From: Coriolopsis trogii
Taxonomy: Eukaryota; Basidiomycota; Agaricomycetes; Polyporales; Polyporaceae
Assembly: GCA_020543525.1 (NCBI GenBank)
Contig: JAHYIO010000007.1
Span: 62,001 to 126,000 of the forward strand
Length of the DNA stretch: 64,000 bases
Direction of reading: 5' to 3'
Shown here in pieces: positions 11,826-24,900 of the stretch (positions are counted from its first letter, which is position 1; every line of letters begins with the position of its first letter). Under the pieces are notes generated by a model. That model saw only the letters and a list, made by a program, of their open reading frames with translations, ran no database searches and was not told the origin of the DNA. A program made the position numbers and the translations under genes.

Positions 11826-13235
11826 CCAGGGCGTTGTATGGTGCTCACACCCTTCCATGCACACCGTCACTGACGGACTGAGACACTCCTATGGACATAG
11901 CTTGCCCGGTACGATCCCAAAACACACACTAATTCATGGACGTTGTCACGACACACCGTTCTCTCCTTATTACCTGACCATAGTCGTTCCTTCCCTCCCT
12001 TGTATTCTTTTCGCATCACCCGGATACTGCATCCCACCGTGTTTTGCGAACAGGTCTCGGTATTCGGTACCCCGATCTCCCCCTTGCCCCCCACTTCCAT
12101 CCTCATGCATACCGTCTGAACCCCCACATATCTCATCTGCATCTTGGACCTCCCGAGCCCGGACCCCCATCCACATTCTGTGCCTCGTCCTCGTCTCCTC
12201 CATATGACGCCCATCACGCCTTTAGCACACCCTCGTCCGTACCTTCGTCTAGTGTAGTTATTTGCCGCTCTCCCGTATACGTATACATATACAGTACTGT
12301 AGGATCCCACCGCTCTCGCCCGCCCGCCTAACCATCATCGAGGACGGATGCTCGTCGCACTTTTCTCTCGTACCGTTTTTTCTCCCTTCCTCTGGTCTTA
12401 GTAACCCCTAGTTGTCACCTTGTTAGTTGTCAGCAGTTGTTACGGCGTAGTTAGTTGGTTGTGAGAATATCCCTGGCTTTTTTTTTCCATTGTTGTCGCA
12501 GACGTGCACACTCGTTTTGACCGTCTCGCTCGTTCGGTGGTAGTAAGGAGAGAGCGGTGGTTTGGTGTTTGGACTGGGAGGGACGATGACGTCGACGGGA
12601 TCTCGGATGGTGAGGCTCGTTTAGGTTTCTGTTCATCAGCGTAGCACAATGACGGATCAGCGTGTCGGTCGATCGAGCTGAGAACTCCGTTAGAGTGTGT
12701 GGGCCGCTAGAGTGCGATATGCTAGCCGATATCTCTGGGATGGGACCTACAAGCACCCACTGCCTTGCGAAGCCGCGCCGTTTGTTCTATCGTTGCGTTC
12801 GATTTGACGTGCCATGGAAGTACCCCGGAGCAGTCTGGGGGAGAGATAAGACGGTGGCACCGACTCTCTGAGGCCGTGTCGGTCGGCAACGATATGATGT
12901 TGGTAAATCCCTTCTCACTCTTTGTCCAAATATGGGTACCAGGTAGCCGGGTTCGACGGGGGTGTCACAGTCGGTGTCCCTTATCGCATTGTATGCCCGA
13001 GGGTATGGCGGACGACGATGCGAGCTGGTCATGAGTCGTAATATATTAAGAAGTCCCTGGCACACGTCACCCGCTATGAAGACAGAGAAAGGTAGGTAGG
13101 CTACAGCGATGTGGAAAGTCCGAACCATTCGAATGAAGAAACCGTAGGCTAACGAAGCGCCTCTGTACATCCCGGCCAACACCACCGATACCAACACCAT
13201 CGAGCACAAGAGAGAGATAGAGAGCATCAGAACGC
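11826..13235. other. Convergent intergenic region
   Basis: This is about 1.4 kb between two convergent genes. It holds T-rich and pyrimidine-rich stretches that should be 3' UTR, including a TTTTTTTT run near 12479. Short open frames on both strands have no recognisable content. I see no RNA gene or repeat. Confidence 0.5.
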
Positions 13236-14531
13236 TTACTGGGGCGCGTCGTACTTCTCCTCTGTGGGGACGAGCGAACGGCCGGCCATCTCGGGGCGGA
13301 CGTACCACCGGTTCGCCGCCTGGGCCGCCTTGGCCTTGCGACGGCTGACGAGCCAGTACACACCGATCGCGACGTAGCCGAGGGCCATGACGCCAACGAC
13401 AACAGCGAGCGCGATGAGCACGCCGCTGGACATGCCGCCCTGCGCGACGGTCTGGACGTCTTCGGCGAGCGCGCCGAGGACGTTGCCCGTCTGCTGCGAG
13501 TTCTGGCGCGTGTAGTGCGTCGACGTCGCCCCGGGCTGGTACGTCTTCGTGCGCGTCGCGGGCCAGGTGGACATCGTGCCGGAGGTGAGGGCGTTGCCGG
13601 CGACGCGGGGCTGGCGCTGGGCGGAGGACTGGCCTTCGCGCTTGATGTGGCACCGCTGGAGACATTCCTCGCGGCCGAGGGCGAGGTTGTCGGGGATCTG
13701 GATAAGGGGGCGAGTGAGGAGGGAGACTTGGGAGACGGGGAGGTGGTGGGGAACGTACCATGGCTTCAATGCCGATGACTTCCTCGATACCAAGGTCGCC
13801 GAGGGAAGCGGCGACGACGTCAGGGGGCATACCAAAGTCTGCGCGTTGTCGTCCGTCAGCTCAGTGCATCAATAGACCTGAGCGAGCAATGACTTACACC
13901 GCTGAGCGACAGACGAGACACCGGGATCCTCGTTGCTGAGAGCGGCGACGAACATGACGGGGTCGCAAAGCTCGTTCTGCTGGTAGTGGATCGAGCCCTG
14001 GAGGAAGATCTGGGCTTGACCGGACTCGAGGGTGTTGAAGATGAAGCGACCGCCGTTCTCGGGGATCATGCCGCTCGTGAGGGTGCCGTTGACGACGAAG
14101 AGCATCTCCGTCGCGCGGGGGTGAGTGTGCGGGGTGTTCATACCGCAAGGCTCGAGGAAGCCAATGGTCATAGCGAGGCCTGTGCTGATCATGAGCCATA
14201 AGGCTACGGTGCTGCAGTGAATATGTCCTCACCGTTGTTGACAAGGGCGGGGAAGTTGCCTGCAGTCGCACCGACAAGGGAGCCACCGGCAGACTTGGCG
14301 GGTTTCGCATTGAAGAAGTCAAATACAAACTGCGCAATTGATCATTGTTAGTGGAAGAGAATGCTAGGTTGTATGTCAGAAACTCACGTCCTTATCGTCA
14401 GCGAGGATGTTCACGCGGTCCGTAGCAAGAGGAGCGCTCTTCAGAGCGGCCACCTTTTGCATGATGGCAGACGGATCCGCTGCGAGGGTGCCAGCAGCAG
14501 CTGCGAGGGGAAGGATAAGAGAGGCGAGCAT
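13236..14531 (-). CDS. Membrane-anchored germin-like (spherulin-1-type) cupin
   Basis: Five exons (14388-14531, 14233-14329, 13898-14179, 13759-13838, 13236-13697) give 354 residues with consistent phases. The order is a signal peptide (MLASLILPLAAAAGTLA), then a cupin domain, then a Ser/Thr/Gln-rich stalk, one transmembrane helix (GVLIALAVVVGVMALGYVAIG) and a basic cytoplasmic tail. Cupin motif 1 is intact: CGMNTPHTHPRATEMLFVVNG supplies the His, His and Glu metal ligands. Motif 2, FLQGSIHYQQN, supplies the third His and the Asn. Such proteins bind Mn or a similar metal and may act as oxidases or wall proteins; activity here is not determined. The C-terminal anchor suggests it is held at the plasma membrane. 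Confidence 0.85.
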
Positions 14532-14624
14532 CGCAGAAGAGGAGAAGTAGGACTAGGGGAAAAGGTGAAACAGAAGAGGAAAGAAGAGAAAAGGGAAGAG
14601 CGGGGTGCAGGATCAGAGGACGAA

Positions 14625-14645
14625 CAAGCTCCCTTTTATCTTCGA
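14625..14645 (-). promoter_or_regulatory. Possible TATA box of the germin-like gene
   Basis: On the minus strand GATAAAAGGG is read here, about 100 bases upstream of the start codon at 14531. That is a usual distance for a fungal TATA element. The call is based on position and sequence only. Confidence 0.35.
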
Positions 14646-15548
14646 CCTTCGCATGCGCCCGCCCACGCGAAATGTTCCAAAGCTCCGGGCGACTCTTTAC
14701 CCAATCCACGAATGAAACTTGCGAGACCGGTGGGGACACCTCGGTAAACCTGCAAGACCCCGAGGCGAAGCAATGCGCGCCGGCCAAAGGCGATGGTTCC
14801 TCGATGCGCCTGTTGCGCCAATACGTACCGCGCTTAGACAGACGCACAATAGTGCAGGAGATAACAAGCACCGCTCGCGCCCGAACTCACCGAATGCGCT
14901 GATGGTATGTGTACCCCGCGGCCTGCGTGCTCATGCACGAACCAATCGCGCCCCGCACCGCCCGACGTATGGCGGCAGTTGAAGCATTCCCGCTCGCGAA
15001 ACGGGCGACGCGCTGGCTAACATCCCTATCGCCCTCTGAACCGAGGGATCTTCGTACTAGTTTATACGCGCTGCCGTACTGTACTGATGCGCGTACTGAG
15101 TATGACAACGGTTGGTTTTCAGCGAGGCAGTCGGAGGATGGTCGGAGAGTGCTTACCCCGAGATCCCTGGGGGCAATGCCACTAGGCAGGTTAGTGCTAG
15201 TTTCAGACTTGTTATCCACTCTTGTCATGGTCGCCCCTTTGTGCGCTCGCAAACCGATCGCAAGGGGCTTGCACAGCTTCGAGGTCCAACTTCGGGGACC
15301 GCCCATTCAATATCCCAATATGGTAGGCGTTGTTGTAGGAGCCCGTCCTGTGCTCCATGGATTGATCATCTTGCCTATATGAATACAAGTCTCAAGGGGT
15401 CAAAGATTCTGCGCAAGGAGTCAAAGTCCTCAGGCTCGCCGCATGTACTGGGTCCTGGTGTATAGAGCAAACCTACACTCCGGAGTCGATTGTTAGCACG
15501 CAACTTGCGATACGGCACATGTAAGATCCACTCACCTGTCAGTGGTAT
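14646..15548. other. Intergenic region upstream of the cupin gene
   Basis: This lies between the start of the cupin gene and the stop of RRN7, both on the minus strand. Open frames on both strands, up to about 157 codons, show no known motif and overlap one another. I do not support a gene here. Confidence 0.45.
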
Positions 15549-17828
15549 TCATTCCTGTCCAGAGCTTTTCCCACTTTGTTGGCGTGTTCGCGGTCGTTTT
15601 AGGTCCCACCACCGTACAACTCTTCTCTCAAACCGCTCTACAACTGCAACGACATAGTCTTCGTCGACACCAGCCCATTTTGCCGCTCTTGAGACAACAA
15701 AGTCCATTTCATCGGGAAGCGAGCCTAGGATGTCCTGAGCATGATAGATCGTATAGTTCTCTCCTGGTTTCAGCGAAGAATCATCATGAACGGCGTTAGC
15801 AATCAGACGGCGCCTAAGTCCTCCGTTTTGCTCCCTCGGCGCGCCCTCCGTGCGGGCTGCGTCGGACGGCATGGTGAGAGGAAATTGGTCCGTGGTGGCG
15901 TTCCGAGCTGCATCCAAGACGGTGTGAGGGCATCGTGGGAGGATCTGCGGTCAAATGACCTACGGGGTAGTCGGTCCTCTCGGGGAAGCAGCGCCTTCTC
16001 GCAAAACGTCATGTACTCATCCAACATCTCGTCGTCCATATCGAGAACAGATCTGTCACGGCAGTCTCAGAAAATATGCTGACGAATTGTCCCTGTATGC
16101 CCTTCGTCTCACCTGTTGGATTCCAGAGAAAAGACAGGGGTGCGTTCGCTGTGCATTTGCTCTTCTTCCTTCATAACCTGGATGAGCTCCGGGAGCGTAG
16201 GGAGTGCACAGGATGGGTCCTCCTTGCTGACTGGCTGTCTGTAACACCATAAGCCATGAAGACAGACAATCTAGTCGCATAGAGCCGCTCATACCTTTGC
16301 TTTCCGTCTAGACCATATACCATTTTCATCACCACGATTACCGCGGCCACCAGAGCTACTTCTGGCACCGCATGATCATGTTTGTGATAATGTGGGTCTT
16401 TCTTCTTTTTGCGCTGCATTGCTGGCACAAGAGATCTGTGCAATGTCAAAGGAACGGACATGAGCCGCGCTAGCTTTTTTGCCATCACATAGAGCGTCGC
16501 TGCAGCTCAGTAAGAGAGCCGTCCGGCCACAATTGGTCGATAAACTTACGCGAACCCTCCAGGCTACGCACGGCCTTCCACAGAATAGGTGCGGCGTTCA
16601 TTTCGGGGGTATAAATGTCGTAATGCTTGTACAGCAGCCTCGCCAGGCGAGAGGATAGGCTATGCAAGTGGAGGGGATGAGGGGCAAACTGGTTGGGCAA
16701 TATTCAGTTATCGGAGCAGAGGACTGACGAAGCCCACTCACGTGCGGGGACAATGCTCGTGCGGTCTGCTTGCGGAGGGGGCGTACCATGTTTTCGGGCA
16801 GGAGACGCAGCGCGTCGAGGTAAGGCAGATCATAGCTGTCAATGAGCCTGTGGCGATGTTAGTATGATGGGTGGTTGACTACGGACTGGGACATTACCGC
16901 ACAAAGTCCATATACAACACAGGCACTCGAAGTGTCCAGCACGCCAGGACCAGCACGGAGATGGTACTCGCCGGCCTCTCTGCATCGACCACACCGAACG
17001 CACGCCTCCTCCTCTTGGCGGGCATTGAAGATCTGTCCTTTCTTGGTTCTTCGTCTTCGTCTTCCGAGGACGAAGAAGGTGAGTTTTCTCGCATTAGCTC
17101 ATCTAGTTCAGAGTCGTGATCGGACTGGTCCGGGTCCGAGCTCGAAGAGGGAGATGAGGCAGATGAGCGTTCTTTCCTCTCATCCTCGTCCTCGCGCTCG
17201 ACCGAAACGTCACGCTGTTGCGTCGTAGCGTCTGCTTCTAGGCCATCTCCTAAGTGCAGGAGAGGTTCAGCCGTCGGGGGCTCAGGTAGCAATGACAGAT
17301 GCATAGCCCAGAGCTCCCTGCATACTCTCTACTGATGGTCAACAACTACAAGCATAGAATAGTGGAAGCGACAACTACCTCAAAGTCTGGCGGTAATTGC
17401 CATATGCGCATCAGGGAAACCACTTGCATACGAAGCATCAGCTGCAGGCATTCCATATAGTGGTAGCGTGCTTGTTTCCCGTGGTACACTGGAACGAAAT
17501 TGGTAAGGTCGGGATATGTGGATGTATGCGATGCAAGAGAGCGGCAGACGTTTAGGATCAGCCCTGCTCCGTTCCTCTTGCTTCTTCTTGCCGGACTTAA
17601 GATGTCGTTTTCTGACTGCGTGAGGACCGAGCTCGTTGACTTCTCGCGTCTCACTCCTGTAATTCTACCGTGCCAGTTACGCGTTATGTGATCATGAGTT
17701 GTCGTCAGATGCTTGATCCGGGGATTTACCTGTAGGACATGTCCTTCGCTGCATGTAACGAGACCGCTTGACGGCTCTTTATGCCATTGCTTGGACCCAC
17801 AGACAGGACATTTACGACGAGGCGCCAT
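15549..17828 (-). CDS. RRN7: RNA polymerase I initiation factor RRN7/TAF1B
   Basis: Rrn7 is the TFIIB-like subunit of the Pol I core factor that recruits the polymerase to rDNA promoters. The start is placed at MAPRRKCPVCGSKQWHKEP, an N-terminal zinc ribbon (CPVC...C...H) followed by CSEGHVLQ. Splicing then gives NYRSETREVNELGPH, RKRHLKSGKKK and LYHGKQARYHYMECLQLML, the beginning of the cyclin-like region, with RIWQLPPDFE. Downstream exons carry a long acidic/Ser linker (SSSEDEDEEPRKDRSS), a helical core (LIDSYDLPYLDALRLLPENM, PHPLHLHSLSSRLARLLYK) and a C-terminal tail. An in-frame ATG 42 bases upstream could add 14 residues. The last exon end (15549) is the least certain part. Confidence 0.88.
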
Positions 17829-18255
17829 GAAGTTGACGGGACGCTCTACTTGCAAAAGGCTAAAAGCCACCTGAGCTGGCGAGAACTTCAGAAGTAGGCG
17901 CTTAGATAACCACGTGTTTGAGTACGTCTGTGGCTAGGTGTTCGAGCCGGCTGTAAGGGTTGGGCACAAGGAACACAAGTGTCATTCCTGGATAGCTGAA
18001 GCAAAACGCGGTGCTACACTATATCAGAAGCAGACCCGCCTCAAAAGACCGACCATGGTAGAAACTCAAGTCGAAGAGCGCTCGTCTAAGAGCGCTAGAG
18101 AGAGAAGGTTGCCTGAGATAAGATAACCACGTGGCAAGGGATGTGTGATCGAAGCTTGCTTCAGCCACGGAGACTCCAGTCTGTCGCGCTTGTTCCTCCA
18201 CAATCATCGGGTCCCTCTAGACTCAACCTCGACTCGCTCAACGTGAGCATATAAG
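17829..18255. other. Divergent promoter region, RRN7 and J-protein
   Basis: This is about 430 bases between divergent start codons. TAACCACGTG occurs twice, near 17907 and 18124. These are CACGTG E-box-like palindromes that could be bound by a bHLH factor. No gene is seen. Confidence 0.45.
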
Positions 18256-19765
18256 ATGAGGGTTCTACACCTCATCGCCTTTCTGGCTGTTCTGGTAACG
18301 GCTGTCCTCGCGTACGTCGGTGCTATGGATGCGAGCGGAAGTTGTACTGACGTGTAACGGACACGGGGATGTTCAGTTGGACCAAGGTGTGTATATGCGA
18401 CCATCTTTGCCTTGCAATGCGGCTTCTGACATCCTCTTTCGCAGGAGGACCATGAAATATTCGACCTTGTTAGTTCACTTGAGGCAGCCGAAGGTTCGGA
18501 AAACCAAGTCTTGCAGTCCCTCGCGCCGTCCTAATCTTTCTTCGCCGATCACATTCCTCCAACAGGAAAGGGCACGAGTTTCTACTCATGGCTAGGCGTG
18601 TCGCCAAGTGCGTCGACTCCGGAGATCTCCAAGGCGTACAGGAAAAAGAGTTTGCAGCTGCAGTACGTGCGTTCCTCATAATCACGTCTTCATGCCGTGA
18701 CACGACCATGGCGCGACAGCCCCGACAAGAACAAGGGCGTCAAAAACGCACACGAGCGGTTTGCACGGCTCGGAGTAGTCGCGGCGATCTTGCGGGACCC
18801 AGCGAAGCGTGAACGGTACGTACGCGACAGCCCATGTGGCCACACGAGTGTACCATTGCAAAAAAATGTTGCCAATCTTCTCTGATGCATTGGCTGCGGC
18901 TGCGCTAGGTACGACTTCTTTTACAAGAACGGGGTGCCGGTATGGCGGGGAACAGGCTATTACTATTCTAGATTCCGTCCTGGGCTTGGGGTGAGTGTGC
19001 TCTCCCTCCTGCCGCACGGGAAGGCACCCTTGTGCTCACATGAAACTTTGCAGACGGTCATGGTGTTCTTGGTGATGATCACGTCTGGCGTACAGTATCT
19101 CGTTCTGAAGATGAACTATAATCGGGATTTGAGACGCATTGAGGAAATCGTCGGGAAGGCGCGCACTGCAGCTTGGGGTGCTAAGCTAAGCCCTGTGGAG
19201 GGACAGAGAAAGGTAAATTGTTTTGGAGCACTCCGACTTACGGAGGTCACGAGAACTGAGATATTTGTCAGGTCAAGGTGAACCTTGGAGGAACGCCGCG
19301 GATGGATGACGAGGGGAATGTCATTCCTGGGAGAATGGTGGATATGGTCGTCGAGGGTGACGGCACGGTATACATTGTGAGTAGCCCGGCAGCAAGTTCA
19401 AGAATGGGAACCACTGAACGATGTCGTAATGTTTCCTCCATCAGCTCGAGCCCGATGGCAGCCTGCTTCCGGTGAATAGCGAGACGGCGATACCACCATC
19501 GATCAAGAGGACGTGGTTCCTGGCCCTTGTGTCAGGGCTTTGGGGAAAAGTGACTAGGCGCGATGGAAGCGCGATAGAAAGCACTAGTGGCGAGGGCCCC
19601 AACAGCGATGTGGAAGAGACGGACGAGGGCTCTGATGTGCCGGGCAGCGGGGCGGCGACGCCGAGCGAGGGCGGGTCCGGAGCTGGAGGGGGGCTGAGGG
19701 GCGGGCGTGCAGCGACGATGGCGGGCGGGCGGAGACGGAAGGCGGTGAGTGGGAAGAAGAGGTGA
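18256..19765 (+). CDS. ER membrane J-domain protein (DnaJ, ERdj1/DNAJC1-like)
   Basis: This is an Hsp70 co-chaperone anchored in the ER. A hydrophobic signal/anchor (LHLIAFLAVLVTAVLAW) leads to KEDHEIFDLVSSLEAAEG. The J domain follows: SFYSWLGVSPSASTPEISKA, YRKKSLQLHPDKN and RFARLGVVAAILRDPAKRER. The HPD motif that stimulates Hsp70 is intact, although an intron splits it between H and PD. RYDFFYKNGVPVWRGTGYYY and a second hydrophobic helix (TVMVFLVMITSGVQYLVLKM) come next. The remainder is cytosolic and ends in a Gly/Ser-rich segment with a basic tail. The short first exon and the signal-anchor layout fit fungal DNAJC1-type proteins. The client pathway cannot be read from sequence. Confidence 0.85.
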
Positions 19766-20262
19766 ATGGAGGGAACGGAGAGGCGTCGGACGGTCGGGCC
19801 GTCTGATTTGCATATGGCAGAGAGGAGAGTCGGTCGATCGCAGAGTCGGGAACGAACGCTGCGCCCGCTCCGCCTTCCTGATTGGTCTCTCGGACGGGAA
19901 ATCGTCGCGTGTAGATTAATCCATGGCCCCGCCGGAAATTTACAGCCACTTTTTGGGGCACACGTAGCGCATACGCTCTCCCCCTGCATGATGCTGCACA
20001 CGTCTCGAGCACAACATTGGCCGATAACGTCCTGCTGGAGGCTGGGCGGCGGCGAGAAGCAGAGGCAGGTACGGCGCACAGAACCCAGAGCCATTCTCTT
20101 TCGGCTAGATGCGATGCCCCCTCCCGATAAGACTCATTACCCCACACAAACACGCGTAAACACCCGGTCCACTACACCTTTAATCATTTGACTCGACCGT
20201 CCATCTCTCATTCCACATCCACCACCTCCATCCGCCTCCCCCGACCTCCTTCGATCCTAGCC
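19766..20262. other. Promoter region of glutamine synthetase
   Basis: This is about 500 bases between two plus-strand genes. The final 80 bases are CT-rich with CACC repeats, a typical leader for a highly expressed fungal gene. GATAA-type words, possible nitrogen-regulator (GATA factor) sites, occur (CCGATAA near 20020 and CCCGATAAGA near 20124). Their role is inference. Confidence 0.45.
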
Positions 20263-21577
20263 ATGACCCAGCAGTACCGCCCCGATCTCCTTGCCCCCTA
20301 CCTCGCCCTCCCTCAGGGTGACAAGATCCAGGCTGAGTGTATGTACTGCCTCCTTTGCATCTCCGACATCACACTCATGCGCTTCAACCTGCAGACGTTT
20401 GGATCGACGGCGATGGTGGACTCCGTTCGAAGACCACGGTGAGTCTCGGCTGCTGCACCACCCCCAATTCTCTGCCCGCGATGGCGTCGGACGATTATAT
20501 TAAGCTCCCGTTCACAGACTGTCACCAAGAAGGTGACCGACATCGGATCCCTCCGCATCTGGGACTTCGACGGCTCCTCCACCAACCAGGCCCCTGGTAA
20601 CGACTCCGATGTCTACCTCCGTCCTGCGGCCATTTTCAAGGACCCCTTCCGTGGCGGTGACAACATCCTCGTCCTCGCCGAGTGCTACAACAACGATGGC
20701 ACCCCTAACAGGACGAACTTCCGTCACCACGCCGCCAAGGTCATGGAGCTCGCTAAGGACCAGGAGCCCTGGTTCGGTCTCGAGCAGGAGTACACTCTGT
20801 TCGATATGGACGGTACTCCCTACGGCTGGCCCAAGGGCGGTTTCCCGGGTCCTCAGGGTCCCTACTACTGCGGTGCTGGTACGTGATATGTTCCGCCCAA
20901 GCGGCTTCCCTTCCCGTAAACTGAAACTCTCCTCTACAGGCGCTGGCAAGGTCTTCGCCCGCGACCTCATCGAGGCTCACTACCGCGCGTGTCTGTACGC
21001 CGGCGTGAACATCTCGGGTATCAACGCGGAGGTCATGCCCTCCCAGTGGGAGTTCCAGGTCGGACCCTGTGAGGGTATCTCCATGGGCGACCACCTCTGG
21101 ATGGCCCGCTACCTCCTCGTCCGCATCGCCGAACAGTGGGGCATCAAGGTCTCGTTCCACCCCAAGCCCCTCCAGGGTGACTGGAACGGTGCCGGCTGCC
21201 ACACCAACTACTCTACCAAGGCGATGCGCGAGCCCGGAGGCATGAAGCACATCGAGGAGGCCATTGCCAAGTTGGCCAAGCGGCACAACGAGCACATCGC
21301 GGTCTACGGCGAGGACAACGACCTCCGTCTCACCGGCCGTCACGAGACTGGTCACATTGGCACCTTCACGTCCGGTGTTGCCAACCGTGGCGCCTCAATT
21401 CGTATTCCCCGCCACGTCGGTGCTCAGGGATACGGTTACCTCGAGGACCGCCGCCCAGCGTCCAACATTGGTATGACGTTTCCCGTTTGTCACTTGGCCA
21501 GAAGGGTGCTAACGGCTCCCACAGATCCTTACCGGGTGACCAGCATCATTGTCGAGACCACTTGCCTTGACAAGTAA
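20263..21577 (+). CDS. GLN1: Glutamine synthetase, type II (eukaryotic)
   Basis: The enzyme makes glutamine from glutamate, ammonia and ATP in the cytosol. Exon 1 (20263-20338) encodes [20 protein letters not shown]. The chain continues [38 protein letters not shown], then catalytic metal-binding [11 protein letters not shown]. Next come [53 protein letters not shown] and the ATP/Glu-site GDNDLR-like [16 protein letters not shown]. It ends with [20 protein letters not shown] and LDK. Five exons join in frame at canonical sites, and the length fits the ~355-residue eukaryotic class. Annotation is secure. Confidence 0.96.
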
Positions 21578-21950
21578 AGTGTATCATGGGATCCGTATGG
21601 GGTATAGAAGGTTTAGACTGACGGTCCGGGCGTTGCATGGACGGTTGCGGTGTATGGGTCGTGGTATTGAGGCAGTCTCCCCCCACATATGTAATATTTG
21701 ATACTCCCAAACAAAGCGTATTCTCCACGTTCATACATTCAGGCGTGCACGGGCAGCAGAGACAGTCGTACGCATACAAACGGTCCAATGAGGGGTATTA
21801 ACAAATTGACTGACGGTTTTCGGCTCGTCAGAAAACAGGATGAGGCTGGAGAAGGGTCAATGGCATCGATACAAAATTTTATGTTCTTCCGTTCGCTACC
21901 TTACATTCCAAGTCAAATCACCGGGCATGCACTTGCTCCCGCACCACGGT

Positions 21951-24900
21951 TCAGTATGGGGTGTTGACGATGCTGGAACGGCTCCGACCGCTTGTCGGCG
22001 CCAAGGACGCCCGCGTCGGACGCTTGAGGTTCTTCTTGTTGATCGCCAGAACGTCGTTCTGTAACGCCACGATCTAGAAACGGAGGCACGCTGTCAGTCG
22101 CGGGGACCGGGCAATGTGCCAACGAGGTCGAAGACGTACGATTTCCTTGTCGTCGCCAAACTTGAAGTTGTCTTGCACGACGAACTGGTCGTACCTTATG
22201 CGTGGGATGAGAGGGGCAGAGTTAGCCTCGTACAAGCCAATGGGAGGAAGAGGGGGGGAGGATGGGAAGATGAGAGTGGGACGGCAGGGAAGGAACGCAC
22301 TTCTTGATCTCGTACTTGTCGAGCTGGCCCTTCTTGACCTTGGCAAAGTCCCAGGCGACGACGTACTGGCCGGTCGACGTGACGATCGCGTTCTCCTCCT
22401 TGCCCTCGCCCATGTTGAACCTGTAAAGTACGTCAACCCAGTCGAATTGCAAATGGCAGATGGAACGCTCGTGTTGAGGCTTACCTGGCCGGAGTGAACG
22501 ACACGCTGTGGTCCATGTACGCGACGTGCTCGGCGCGGAGCTGCAGCCTCCGGGGGATCGGCTTCGCGTTCGCGGGGAAACTCCGGTCGAAACCAAGCTG
22601 GCCCGTGTAGCGTCCCTCGCCGATGAGGGTGTCGATGAGGAGGAGGTACGTCTTCGTCGTCGCGACGATCCACCGCCCGTTCGCGGTCACGTCGACGCCA
22701 ACGATCGGGTCTCCGAGCGGCGGCAGCGCCGTCTTCGCGTTCTTGCCGATCGAGTCGAACAGGCGGATGTCGCCCTTCTCGCTCGCGACGGCGAGCTTGC
22801 CCCCCTCGGTCGTCGCGACTCCTGAGAACTTATTCTTGGCTACGTACTGCTTGTACTGGCTGTCGACCATCTTGTTGCCGGACACGCGTGGGTCGATGCG
22901 GAAGAGCGCGTTGTGCGAAATACCGACGACGGTCTGCTCGGGCGTCATCTGTGCAAACTTGTTGTCCGGAGCGATGTGGTCCACGGTGATGTCGTCGTGG
23001 ACCTTCCACTCCTCTACGACCTTGCCACGCTCGATGTCTAGGTTGAACAGTGAATGTGGGTCGGTAGGATTCATCAGAATCATCTTCGTGTCTTGGTCAT
23101 GCAGCATAACCTGAGAAACGTCAGTGCGACAGCCCTGCATCAGCCAAGCTGTTCGACTTACGTGCTCAGGACTGAAGCCCTTGCCCTTTGGTGTTGAGAT
23201 GTTACTGATAGATGCATAGTACTTGACCTGATTCTGACCAGTATGGCTGAAGACGCCGATCTTGTCGTCGCGAACAACATACGACCGGTCACCCTTGTAT
23301 CCGACCGTAAGCTGCTTGTTGCGGCCCTTCGGCATCGCGGGAACGTCGTCGTCATCTTCAGGGTACTCTTCCTCTTCTTCATCGTCGCTCTTGTCTGCAA
23401 TGGGATTAGTTGAGGGAGGCGCAAACCTACGATGTGCTCTTACGTACCGAGCTCTTCCGCCACGGCGTCTTCTTCGTCCGAATCATCCTCTGCGTCCCTC
23501 ATCTCCACATCTTCCGTGTTTGAACTGATAACATAAGCTTGGTCTTCGTACTGCAGATACACCATAATCAGTCAACCCATGACGCGTTCAGGAAGACAGC
23601 AGAAGTGGTACCTTAGCTTTGCCCCACGAAATCTGATTCAATCCCTCCCACAATGCGCGGCTGAAAGCATTCTTGAACTCTTCGAAGGCCTCGTCCGACT
23701 CGAAGCGCAGGCACCAACTGTTCGCGTGTCCGGTTTCGCTGATATTGTTCCACGTAAACGATAGCACCCGAGGAGCCCACCGCTGGTTCATCTCGGACGT
23801 GATCTTGTGCGCGAGCACCTGTCCCTCCTCTGTTGACGCGACCAACCAATAATCATATGGGCCCCCAGAAGGCGACTGTGCCACACGAGCGATCACATCC
23901 GCCTGCTTGATGAACTCGCTCATATCTCTGTCCCAGAGGTGCAGTTCAGCTGGTTCTGCAAATATCGACGGCATAGAGGGGTCGTCCTTGGATAACGTCT
24001 TCTTCGCTTTCGGGCTTGGTGGGGCACTTGAAGAGGCAGCAGCAACCTCCACAACAGGCGCCTCTGCCTTGGAGCCTGACGCTTTACGAGAAGTCTTTGT
24101 CTTCGACTTCTTTGCTGCAGGTGGCCTGACAAAGTTCAAGAAAGTCCGAGAATGCACTCAAATTAGGAAGCTTACTGCCAGATGAACTCTTGCAGGTCCG
24201 AGTCCTGGGTGTTGTCCGCGCTCGTGCGATACTTTCGCTCGTACATCGCACGGTACATGCACGTCTCGAAGAACGCTCGTGTGGGTTCGTTCGTGCCTGG
24301 CGCGACAAATTCGTATAGCTCGTCCTCGTCCCCTTGGAGGTCACGCCACACAAAGGTAGGCTCGTTATCGGAAGTCGTGCCAGTACGAAACTCCAATTCT
24401 TCGCAAATAAGGAAAACGCGTTCCTCGTCAGCTGTAACTGGCGTCAGTCCCGGCACAAAGAATGCGATGATTCTGTCGAGAAATCGATGCGTTGAATGAG
24501 TCTCGCTGCACGAGGGCGCAGGATTCTAGGCTGTGCCATCAAGCGCATTCAAGCAAACGGACAGGATACTATCATTGGACAGGATTGGCGCAGCTTGAGG
24601 AGAGACCAAGTAGGGACGAAGTCGAAGGTCTACCACAACGTCGGCGGGCGACAGCACTTGCGAGCCTGACAGAGGCGAAAATAGACCAAAATATCAGTCA
24701 GTACTCACTTTCTTCCTCGTCCTCGAGAAGCTCCTGGTCTCCGTCTTCGAACACCCGGGTAATGACCAGCTGGAAGTTGTGCTCCATGGAGGGCACTCTC
24801 CGAATAGTCGCCATGGCGTCATTGTATCTGCATCCTCCGTCCCTTGGTAAAAACCATTGCCACAGAGTAGCATTCAAGTCTACTTACATGCACTCGCGGC

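Noticed and set aside
12787..13830. 347-codon minus frame overlapping the cupin gene
   Set aside because: It is a GC-driven shadow: Arg/Pro/Ala-rich with no family, while another frame of the same strand encodes the cupin with intact motifs.
20753..21355. 200-codon minus frame within glutamine synthetase
   Set aside because: Antisense shadow of a strongly codon-biased gene.
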